Assembly: GCA_041558415.1 (NCBI GenBank)
Contig: JBFFEY010000105.1
Span: forward strand, 1-6,597
Direction of reading: 5' to 3'
Source of the DNA: SG8-39 sp041558415
GTDB lineage: Bacteria > Pseudomonadota > Gammaproteobacteria > Burkholderiales > SG8-39
DNA length: 6,597 nt
Shown: one piece after another, positions 1-5,594 of the stretch
Layout: each line of letters starts with the position of its first letter
How positions within the stretch are numbered: the stretch's first letter is position 1
The notes under the pieces: generated by a model
The model's database searches: none
What the model was told of the DNA's origin: nothing
What the model saw: only the letters and a program-made list of their open reading frames with translations
Position numbers and translations under genes: made by a program

Positions 1-250
1 GATCGGTTTTCCGATCGCGGCCGCGGGAACCATCGGCTACGTGCTGAACGGCCTGCGCCTTGCGCCGCTGCCGGAAGGAAGCTTCGGTTTCGTCTATCTG
101 CCGGCGCTCGGGTTGATCGTATTGACCAGTATGCTGGCCGCTCCCCTCGGCGCGCGGCTCACGCATGCCATGCCGGTCGCGAAATTGCGCATCGTGTTCG
201 CGCTGGTGCTTTACTCGATCGGCCTGCGCATGCTGTGGACGCTGTGGTGA
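1..250 (+). CDS. TSUP family (TauE/SafE-like) membrane transporter, C-terminal part only
   Basis: This is the last 82 codons of a gene that begins before the window; whole codons start at base 2 and the stop is TGA at 248-250. The family (4-toluene sulfonate uptake permease family, which includes sulfite exporter TauE/SafE) consists of inner-membrane proteins moving small anions such as sulfite, sulfoacetate or other organosulfur and organic acids. The visible part matches the usual C-terminal half-repeat: an IGFPIAAAGTIGY helix, a short loop with LPEGSFGFVYLPAL, a hydrophobic helix ending in APLGARLTH, then the amphipathic PVAKLRIVFALVLYSIGLRML end. The APLGAR...HxxP...L+..FA pattern is what I recognise as TSUP. 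Substrate is unknown. The gene ends 50 bp before the CoA-transferase, so co-transcription is possible, though a separate -10-like box lies between. A GTG at 41 is an internal valine codon, not a real start. Confidence 0.85.
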   Translation, partial: IGFPIAAAGTIGYVLNGLRLAPLPEGSFGFVYLPALGLIVLTSMLAAPLGARLTHAMPVAKLRIVFALVLYSIGLRMLWTLW

Positions 251-270
251 GCCGCGCGGGCGCGCTTCGA

Positions 271-295
271 TAAAATACGCGGCTTCCCCGGAGGT
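271..295 (+). promoter_or_regulatory. Putative -10 box and Shine-Dalgarno before the CoA-transferase cluster
   Basis: The 50-bp gap between the TSUP gene and the first CoA-transferase holds GATAAAATAC. TAAAAT at 271-276 matches the sigma-70 -10 consensus at five of six bases. No convincing -35 hexamer sits 16-18 bp upstream, so the promoter call is weak. The Shine-Dalgarno GGAGGT at 290-295 is strong, five bases before the ATG at 301, and fixes that start. Confidence 0.45.
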
Positions 296-300
296 AAACG

Positions 301-1524
301 ATGGCAGGCCCGCTTTCCCACATCCGTGTTCTCGACCTCTCGCGTGTGCTCGCTGCGCCGTGGACCGGGCAGAACCTCGCCGACCTCGGCGCCGAAGTCA
401 TCAAGATCGAGCGGCCGCAGAAAGGCGACGACTCGCGCGCCTTCGGGCCGCCCTGGCTGAAGGACGCCGCCGGCGCAGACACGCAGGAATCGGCCTATTT
501 CGCCTGTGCCAACCGCGGCAAGAAATCGGTCACCGTGAACCTCTCGGCGCCCGAAGGACAGCGCATCGTGCGCGAGCTCGCCCAGCAATGCGACGTGCTG
601 CTCGAGAACTACAAGTTCGGCGACCTGGCCCGCTACGGCCTGGGCTACGAGGACCTGAAGAAGGCGAATCCGCGCCTCATCTACTGCTCGGTCACCGGCT
701 TCGGCCAGACGGGCCCCTATCGCGACCGCCCGGGCTACGACTTCATGATCCAGGGCATGGGCGGATTGATGAGCATCACGGGCGAGCGCGACGCGCTGCC
801 GGGCGGCGGACCGCAGAAAGCGGGCATCCCGATCGCCGACATCATGACCGGCATGTACGCGACGATCGCGGTGTGCGCCGCGCTGGCGCATCGTGCCGAG
901 ACCGGCGTTGGACAGCACCTCGACCTGGCGCTGCTCGACTCGCAGGTCGCCGTGCTCGCCAACCAGGGCGCGAATTACCTGGCCACCGGCGTCTCGCCGC
1001 CCCGCCTGGGCAATGCGCACCCGAATATCGTGCCCTACCAGACGTTCAAGACCGCCGACGGCGACGTGATCCTCGCCTGCGGCAACGACAACCTGTTCCG
1101 CAAGTTCTGCGAGGTCGGCAACTGCCAGCATCTCGCGACGGATCCGCGCTTCGCGACCAACGGCAAGCGAGTCGAGAACCGCGCCGAGATCACCGCGCTG
1201 CTGAACGAGATCTTCGCGCAGCGCAGCACGCGCGACTGGGTGACGGCGCTCGAGGCGGCCGGCGTGCCGAACGGCCCGATCAATACGCTCGAGCAGGTGT
1301 TTCAGGAACCGCAGGCCGTGGCGCGCGGTCTGCGCATCGAGCTGCAGCATCCGCTCGCCGGCAAGATCTCGCTGATCCGCAGCCCGATGCGGTTCTCCGA
1401 GACGCCGATCGAGCACGGCGTGCCGCCGCCGCTCCTCGGCCAGCATACCGAGGAGATCCTGCGCGGCATGCTCGGACGCAGCGACGCGGACATTGCGCGG
1501 CTGCGCAGCGACGGCGCCATCTGA
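301..1524 (+). CDS. CaiB/BaiF (family III) CoA-transferase, first copy
   Basis: A 407-residue cytoplasmic enzyme, full length for family III CoA-transferases (about 380-430), which move CoA from a donor thioester to a free carboxylate through an aspartyl-CoA intermediate and usually form interlocked dimers. Visible marks are the N-terminal RVLDLSRVLAAPW (9-21), LADLGAEVIKIERP (26-39), GDDSRAFGPP (42-51), ENYK (102-105), IYCSVTGFGQTGP (127-139), RPGYD (143-147) and QGMGGLMSITG (151-161). Asp180 in GIPIADIMTGMYA is the likely catalytic nucleophile, equivalent by position to Asp169 of formyl-CoA transferase. The C-terminal PPPLLGQHTEEIL is typical. GDDSR, the GNAHPNIVPYQTF segment (about 237-249) and the overall run resemble the dicarboxylate branch that includes human SUGCT (succinate-hydroxymethylglutarate CoA-transferase). 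That is recall, not a search. First gene of a three-gene cluster; the donor and acceptor acids are unknown. Confidence 0.93.
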   Translation: MAGPLSHIRVLDLSRVLAAPWTGQNLADLGAEVIKIERPQKGDDSRAFGPPWLKDAAGADTQESAYFACANRGKKSVTVNLSAPEGQRIVRELAQQCDVLLENYKFGDLARYGLGYEDLKKANPRLIYCSVTGFGQTGPYRDRPGYDFMIQGMGGLMSITGERDALPGGGPQKAGIPIADIMTGMYATIAVCAALAHRAETGVGQHLDLALLDSQVAVLANQGANYLATGVSPPRLGNAHPNIVPYQTFKTADGDVILACGNDNLFRKFCEVGNCQHLATDPRFATNGKRVENRAEITALLNEIFAQRSTRDWVTALEAAGVPNGPINTLEQVFQEPQAVARGLRIELQHPLAGKISLIRSPMRFSETPIEHGVPPPLLGQHTEEILRGMLGRSDADIARLRSDGAI

Positions 1525-1558
1525 GCGCCGGCATGGGGCGCGAGGCAGAGGGGCTCGA

Positions 1559-2347
1559 ATGAGCGATGTGCTGACCGTCGAGCGCCGCGCGCGCGGCGTA
1601 ATGTGCCTCACGCTCAACCGACCGCAAGCGCACAACGCACTGAGCCCCGAGCTTACGCAGGCGCTCGAGCAGGCCGTCGCCAACCTGAACGGCGATACCG
1701 CGCTGCGGGCGCTCGTCATCACGGGGGCCGGCGCGAGCTTCTGCGCCGGCGGCGACATCAAGGGGATGCGGGCGATGGTGGCCGGCACGCGCGCCGAGCG
1801 CATGGCGCGCAGCACGCGCTTCGCGCGACTGCTCGCCGCGATTCGTGCGCTGCCGGTGCCGGTGCTGGCGCGCGTCAACGGTCCGGCCTATGCCGGCGGC
1901 GCGGGGCTCGTATCGGTGGCCGACATCGCCATCGCCGCCGACAGCGCGCGCTTCGGCTTCACCGAGCCGCGTATCGGCATCGCCCCGGCGAATATTTCGC
2001 CCTACGTGCTGGCGCGGCTTGGCGTGACTGCGGCGCGGCGCCTGTTTCTCACCGGCCAGCGCTTCGAGGCGGCGGAGGGGCTGCGCCTCGGCCTGTACGA
2101 TCGCGTCGTGACTGCGGACGCCCTCGATGCCGCGGTCGACGCCGAGCTCGAGGCGATCCTCGCCTGCTCGCCCGCGGCGCTCGCGGCCTGCAAGCGGTTG
2201 ATCGAGGAGGTGCCGGGCAAGGATGGCGAGGCGGCGATGGCCTACACCGCGACGCTGCTCGCCGACTTGTGGGAGACCGAGGATGCGCGCGAGGGCATCG
2301 CCGCGTTCAACGAAAAACGCAAGCCGCGCTGGGCGCAGCCGGACTGA
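1559..2347 (+). CDS. Enoyl-CoA hydratase/isomerase (crotonase) family protein
   Basis: A 262-residue crotonase-fold enzyme, normal length, acting on CoA thioesters in the cytoplasm. I chose ATG 1559 because AGAGGGG (1547-1553) lies five bases before it and the protein then starts just before the conserved first strand; an upstream ATG in frame at 1493 would overlap the preceding gene. The oxyanion-hole segments are ASFCAGGDIKGM (59-70) and NGPAYAGGAGL (107-117). Glu136 in FGFTEPRIGI aligns with catalytic Glu144 of rat mitochondrial enoyl-CoA hydratase. The position of the second catalytic Glu (Glu164) is Arg161 here, in AARRLFLTG. The APANISPYVL stretch plus this Arg is a pattern I associate with the methylglutaconyl-CoA hydratase / LiuC-AtuE-like branch, so branched or dicarboxylic unsaturated acyl-CoAs are plausible substrates (inference). 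It lies 34 bp after the first CoA-transferase and 8 bp before the second, so all three are probably one transcript. Confidence 0.92.
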   Translation: MSDVLTVERRARGVMCLTLNRPQAHNALSPELTQALEQAVANLNGDTALRALVITGAGASFCAGGDIKGMRAMVAGTRAERMARSTRFARLLAAIRALPVPVLARVNGPAYAGGAGLVSVADIAIAADSARFGFTEPRIGIAPANISPYVLARLGVTAARRLFLTGQRFEAAEGLRLGLYDRVVTADALDAAVDAELEAILACSPAALAACKRLIEEVPGKDGEAAMAYTATLLADLWETEDAREGIAAFNEKRKPRWAQPD

Positions 2348-2355
2348 GGCGCAAC

Positions 2356-3588
2356 ATGCCCGGACCGTTACACGGAGTACGCGTTCTCGACCTTTCCCGG
2401 GTGCTGGCCGGGCCCTGGTGCGTGCAGAACCTCGGTGACCTCGGCGCAGACGTCATCAAGGTCGAGCGTCCGGGCGCCGGAGACGATTCGCGGCAGTGGG
2501 GCCCGCCGTTCCTCAAGGACGCGCAGGGGCGCGACAGCGCCGAGTCGGCGTACTACCTCTCGGCGAACCGCAACAAGCGCTCGGTCGCGATCGACGTTTC
2601 GACCGCCGACGGGCAGGGCCTCATCCGGCGCCTGGCCGAGCACTCCGACATCTTCATCGAGAACTACAAGGTCGGCGACATGGCGAAGTTCGGGCTCGAT
2701 GCGGGCTCGATCCGGCTGCACAACCCGCGCATCATCTACTGCTCGATCACCGGTTTCGGCCAGGATGGGCCGTTCGCAGAGCGTCCGGGCTACGACTACC
2801 TGTTTCAGGGGCTGGGCGGCCTGATGAGCGTGACCGGCGAGCGCGACGATCGGCCGGGCGGCGGTCCGCAGCGCGTCGGCGTGCCGCTCGTCGACCTGTT
2901 CACCGGGATGTACGCCACCATCGCCGTTCTCGCCGCCCTGCACCACCGCGATCTGACCGGCGACGGGCAAACCATCGACGTTTCGCTGTTCGACGCCGTC
3001 ATGGCGCTCAGCTCCGGGCAGCTGTCGCACTACTGGTGCGGTCTCATGCCGAAGCGCACCGGCAATGCCTCTTACGCCATCGCACCCTACGGCACCTATC
3101 CCTGCGCCGACGGCCAGATGATCGTTGCCAGCGCCAATCAGTCGCAGTTCGTCGCCCTGTGCAAGGCGATCGGCAAGCCCGAATGGGCGAGCGACCCGCG
3201 CTTCATCAACAACGCCGCGCGCATGACCAACTACGATGCACTGTACGAAGCGCTGTCGAGCGTGTTCCGCGCCAAGACGCGCGTGGAATGGGAGGCGATC
3301 CTGTTCAAGGCCGGCGTGCCGGCAGGACCGATCAACGATTACGCCCAGGCCGTCGCGCATCCGCAGGCCAAGCACCGCGGCACGCGCATCGAGCTCGAGC
3401 ACGCGCTCGGCGTGCGCGCGCCGGGCGTCGCCAGCCCGATGCGCTTCGGCGCGACGCCGGTCGAGTACCGCCGCGCACCGCCGGTCTGCGGCCAGCACAC
3501 GCGCGAGGTGCTCACCGAGCTGCTCGCCATGCCCGAGGCCGAGATCACGCGGCTCGAGGCGGCGCAAGTCATCGCGACGGCGAGATAA
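2356..3588 (+). CDS. CaiB/BaiF (family III) CoA-transferase, second copy
   Basis: A 410-residue paralogue of the first CoA-transferase and the last gene of the cluster. ATG 2356 follows the hydratase stop by 8 bp, and a GAGG at 2346-2349, overlapping that stop, serves as Shine-Dalgarno, so translation may be coupled. The family marks recur in the same order: RVLDLSRVLAGPW (9-21), LGDLGADVIKVERP (26-39), GDDSRQWGPP, ENYK (102-105), IYCSITGFGQDGP, RPGYD, QGLGGLMSVTGERD. The presumed nucleophile is Asp180 in GVPLVDLFTGMYA, the same residue number as in the first copy. A hand count gives about 60% identity over the first 200 residues, then a sharp drop around residues 211-236. Because both copies keep the Asp, neither looks like a degenerate partner. 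They may use different acids or form a heteromer; BbsEF and SmtAB are known two-subunit family III enzymes. The substrate is unknown. Confidence 0.93.
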   Translation: MPGPLHGVRVLDLSRVLAGPWCVQNLGDLGADVIKVERPGAGDDSRQWGPPFLKDAQGRDSAESAYYLSANRNKRSVAIDVSTADGQGLIRRLAEHSDIFIENYKVGDMAKFGLDAGSIRLHNPRIIYCSITGFGQDGPFAERPGYDYLFQGLGGLMSVTGERDDRPGGGPQRVGVPLVDLFTGMYATIAVLAALHHRDLTGDGQTIDVSLFDAVMALSSGQLSHYWCGLMPKRTGNASYAIAPYGTYPCADGQMIVASANQSQFVALCKAIGKPEWASDPRFINNAARMTNYDALYEALSSVFRAKTRVEWEAILFKAGVPAGPINDYAQAVAHPQAKHRGTRIELEHALGVRAPGVASPMRFGATPVEYRRAPPVCGQHTREVLTELLAMPEAEITRLEAAQVIATAR

Positions 3589-3633
3589 AAACACGAGACC
3601 GTAAAAGACCCTGAACTTGCGACGCGGTTAGAG

Positions 3634-3642
3634 TTATCCACA
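3634..3642 (+). other. Perfect DnaA-box nonamer (TTATCCACA)
   Basis: TTATCCACA matches the E. coli high-affinity DnaA-box consensus (TTATNCACA) at every base. It lies between the convergent CoA-transferase and azlD genes in the least GC-rich part of the window. I see no further boxes clustered with it, no AT-rich unwinding region and no replication genes, so it is not an origin. It could be a chance match, a lone DnaA site, or part of a repeated element with the adjoining palindrome, with which it shares its last base. Confidence 0.4.
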
Positions 3643-3656
3643 GGGGTCTGACCCCT
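3642..3656. repeat. Perfect palindrome AGGGGTCTGACCCCT between convergent genes
   Basis: Six-base arms AGGGGT (3642-3647) and ACCCCT (3651-3656) flank a CTG loop and could form a hairpin in RNA from either strand. There is no T-run on either side, so it is not a classical intrinsic terminator, although its place between two converging transcripts fits a bidirectional stop or 3'-end stabiliser. An upstream AGACCCTG (3606-3613) could pair instead with CAGGGGTCT (3641-3649), with one bulged G. The right arm overlaps the azlD stop codon. From memory, GGGGTC(T/A)GACCCC palindromes are repeated in many proteobacterial genomes, so this may be one copy of a REP-like dispersed repeat; only one copy is in the window. 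Confidence 0.5.
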
Positions 3657-3975
3657 AAACCAGGTAAAGCCCGATGATCGCCACGCCGCCTGCGATCACG
3701 CCGACGAACAGGTTCTTGCGGGTGAGCAGGAAGTAGGCGGCGAGCGCGATGGCCGCGGCGCCCAGCCGCTGCCACAAGGCGGTGGCCTCGAGCGTGCCGT
3801 GCGGCATGAAGACGATGCGTGCGACAAGTCCCGCCAGCATGGCGTAGGCGACGCAACCGAGCCAGGTGAACAGCGGACCCTCGGCGCGCACACGGCCCGA
3901 GATCGCCGCGCCGAGACCGCGCCAGACGTAGGTTGCGAGCGCACAGGCGATGACGAGCGCAAGCAGGCTGTTCAC
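3655..3975 (-). CDS. azlD: AzlD family branched-chain amino acid exporter, small subunit
   Basis: A 106-residue, very hydrophobic protein of normal AzlD length. With AzlC it forms an inner-membrane exporter of branched-chain amino acids and related compounds (the Bacillus AzlCD / Corynebacterium BrnFE type). Family marks are the N-terminal helix running into ATYVWRGLG, a short polar loop (SGRVRAEG), the conserved helix CVAYAMLAGLVARIV, and a last pair of helices around the basic turn LLTRKNLFVGVIAGG. I chose the GTG at 3975-3973: it overlaps the azlC stop as GTGA, a GAGG lies eight bases upstream (complement of 3984-3987), and the protein then begins MNSLLALVIACALATY as expected. The overlap implies translational coupling and matched amounts of the two subunits. 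The TAG stop (3657-3655) runs into the palindrome that closes the operon. Confidence 0.88.
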   Translation of the reverse strand: MNSLLALVIACALATYVWRGLGAAISGRVRAEGPLFTWLGCVAYAMLAGLVARIVFMPHGTLEATALWQRLGAAAIALAAYFLLTRKNLFVGVIAGGVAIIGLYLV

Positions 3976-4670
3976 GACGCGCGCCTCGGCAGCAGGAGGT
4001 AGGCCAGCGTGCCGCCGCCGAGACCTGCGATCAGCACGCCCCACTCGGGGGCGTAGATGAACGCGACCGGCCCGGCCACCGCGCCGCAGGCGAGCGCGTA
4101 GGCCGTGGCGCGGTCGCGCACGCTGCCGAGCAGGATCAGCAGGTAGTAGGTGGGCGCGAGAAACACGAGCCCGATCTTGACGAGCGGCGTGATCGCGTCG
4201 GCGAGCGCGTAACCGATCGCCGTCGCCGCCGCGCTGGCCGCCACGCAGACCAGGGTAAAGCCGAAGAACCAGGGCAGCCGCCGCGGCAGCGCGATGTCGG
4301 CGAAGCGCGCCATGGCCATCGCCCAGCCGGTGAGCGAGAGGAGCTGCGCGGCGACGAGGTAATGCCAGCCGCGGTGGCGCGCATGCCGCATCATCGGCAT
4401 CAGCGTCAGCGTCATCGGCAGGAAGCGCGCCGAAGAAAGCATCGCCGCGAGCACGGTGGCGACGAGCGGCGCGCCGACGGTGTGCATCTCGACGAGAATC
4501 AGCTGGGCAGGTAGCGCCCACACGGCGACGGTGGAGACGACAATCTCGGCGAGCGGCAGCCGGTGGCCGGCTGCCAGGGCACCAAACCCAATGTAGCCGG
4601 CGACCAGAACCGCGGCCGGCACGCCCGCCGCTTCGCGCGCGCCCTCAAGGAACGCGCTGCGCCCGGTCAT
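3972..4670 (-). CDS. azlC: AzlC family branched-chain amino acid exporter, large subunit
   Basis: A 232-residue multi-spanning inner-membrane protein, the usual AzlC length, expected to export branched-chain or related amino acids together with AzlD. It opens with FLEGAREAAGVPAAVLVAGYIGFGALA, close to the conserved AzlC start (F-x-x-G-x-R ... P ... FG.LA), supporting the ATG at 4670-4668. Next come the ALPAQLILVEMHTVGAP helix region, the SSARFLPMTLTLMPMMR segment (79-95) in the place where many members have N-x-R-H-x-x-Y, and further helices around 107-120, 134-155, 163-183 and 190-226. The AGGGG before the ATG is immediately adjacent, an unusually short Shine-Dalgarno spacing, so initiation may depend on ribosomes arriving from the permease gene 15 bp upstream. 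The substrate is inferred from the family only. Confidence 0.9.
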   Translation of the reverse strand: MTGRSAFLEGAREAAGVPAAVLVAGYIGFGALAAGHRLPLAEIVVSTVAVWALPAQLILVEMHTVGAPLVATVLAAMLSSARFLPMTLTLMPMMRHARHRGWHYLVAAQLLSLTGWAMAMARFADIALPRRLPWFFGFTLVCVAASAAATAIGYALADAITPLVKIGLVFLAPTYYLLILLGSVRDRATAYALACGAVAGPVAFIYAPEWGVLIAGLGGGTLAYLLLPRRAS

Positions 4671-4685
4671 CCCCTGGGGAGGCGT

Positions 4686-5582
4686 TTACTGCGAGCGCAG
4701 CTTGGGGTCGAGGGCGTCGCGCACCGCGTCGCCGAACAGGTTGAAGCCGAACACGGCGAGCGTGATGGCGAGGCCCGGGAAGACCGCGATCCAGGGCGCG
4801 CTCTCGGCGTATTCCTCGGCGCCGCCCTGCAGCATCAGGCCCCAGGCCGGTGTCGGTTCCTGCACCCCGAGCCCGAGGTAGGACAGCGACGCCTCGAGCA
4901 GGATCGCCTGGCCGACGAAAGCGGTGATCATGATGAGGTAGGGCGCCATCACGTTCGGCACCATGTGCCGCAGGATGATGCGCGTATGGCCGTAGCCGCA
5001 GGCACGCGCGGCATCAATGTAGGGAATGTCGCGCAGCGCCAGCGCGCTCGAGCGCACCACCCGCGCGCAGCGCGGGATGAAGGGAATGGTGATCGCGATG
5101 ATGACATTCTGCACCCCGGTGCCAAAGATCGACACCACGGCGAGCGCCATGATGATGAGCGGAAACGCCATGAAGACGTCCATCACGCGCTGGAAGATGA
5201 GGTCGAAGCGGCCGCCGAAGTAGGCGCTCGCCACGCCCAGCACCAGCCCGATCGAGCCGCCGATGAAAGCCGAGACAAAGCCCACGACCAGCGCCGTGCG
5301 CGCACCGTAGATGATGCGCGAGAGCAAATCGCGGCCGAACTGATCGGTGCCCAGCCAAAACGCGGCGCTCGGCGCTTCGTGCATGAACTCGAAGTTGTTC
5401 GCGGTCGGATCATAGGGGGCAATCCACGGCGCGAAGATCGCTGCGAGAACCATGATCACCACAACCAATGCACCCGCCGTGCCGAGCGGCTGCTTGCGCA
5501 TGAGCCGCAGCGCGCGCACCCCGAGCGGCGGCTTTTCCGCGGGCGCGTCGAGCGCGGGATCGTAAGCAGGATTGGCGGCCAT
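4686..5582 (-). CDS. ABC transporter permease, DppC/OppC type (peptide/nickel family)
   Basis: A 298-residue inner-membrane subunit of a binding-protein-dependent importer in the peptide/opine/nickel family, paired with the DppB-type permease just upstream. The cytoplasmic N-terminus (about 1-33) leads into the OppC_N-type first helix (about 34-54) and the conserved IAPYDP (54-59), then HEAPSAAFWLGTDQFGRDLLSRIIYGAR (68-95), a hallmark of DppC/OppC proteins. Helices lie near 97-119, 131-153, 158-170, 213-235 and 262-284. The EAA loop that contacts the ATPases is at about 187-210 (IDAARACGYG...HMVPN), with the usual A-A and G. It ends in the family signature LDPKLR. The ATG at 5582-5580 is 12 bp after the DppB stop, behind only a weak CAGG Shine-Dalgarno. 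The true substrate (di- or oligopeptide, glutathione or nickel) cannot be told from permeases alone. Confidence 0.93.
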   Translation of the reverse strand: MAANPAYDPALDAPAEKPPLGVRALRLMRKQPLGTAGALVVVIMVLAAIFAPWIAPYDPTANNFEFMHEAPSAAFWLGTDQFGRDLLSRIIYGARTALVVGFVSAFIGGSIGLVLGVASAYFGGRFDLIFQRVMDVFMAFPLIIMALAVVSIFGTGVQNVIIAITIPFIPRCARVVRSSALALRDIPYIDAARACGYGHTRIILRHMVPNVMAPYLIMITAFVGQAILLEASLSYLGLGVQEPTPAWGLMLQGGAEEYAESAPWIAVFPGLAITLAVFGFNLFGDAVRDALDPKLRSQ

Positions 5583-5594
5583 GGCGTTGCCTGT

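Noticed and set aside
1..16. Inverted repeat GATCGG-TTTT-CCGATC at the window edge
   Set aside because: It lies within the TSUP coding sequence, where it encodes the conserved IGFP helix segment, and has no context suggesting a site. It is best explained as chance in coding DNA.
1525..1558. A regulatory element or small gene between the first CoA-transferase and the hydratase
   Set aside because: The 34-bp gap shows only the hydratase Shine-Dalgarno. There is no palindrome, promoter or open frame beyond the overlapping upstream extension of the hydratase frame.
211..1878. A 555-codon open frame on the - strand opposite the first CoA-transferase and the hydratase
   Set aside because: It covers two genes with clear family motifs, shows no domain of its own and has the Arg/Ala-rich composition of a GC-driven antisense frame. 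The similar 408-codon frame at 2368-3594 is rejected for the same reason.
1603..2355. A possible 5' extension of the second CoA-transferase through the hydratase region
   Set aside because: The extra sequence is Arg/Gly/Ala-rich and out of frame with the real hydratase. The conserved CoA-transferase N-terminus begins right at ATG 2356, so there is no fusion protein.
3589..3654. A replication origin or small RNA gene in the convergent spacer
   Set aside because: There is only one DnaA box, no AT-rich unwinding element, no clear promoter and only 66 bp, which is too little to support either call.
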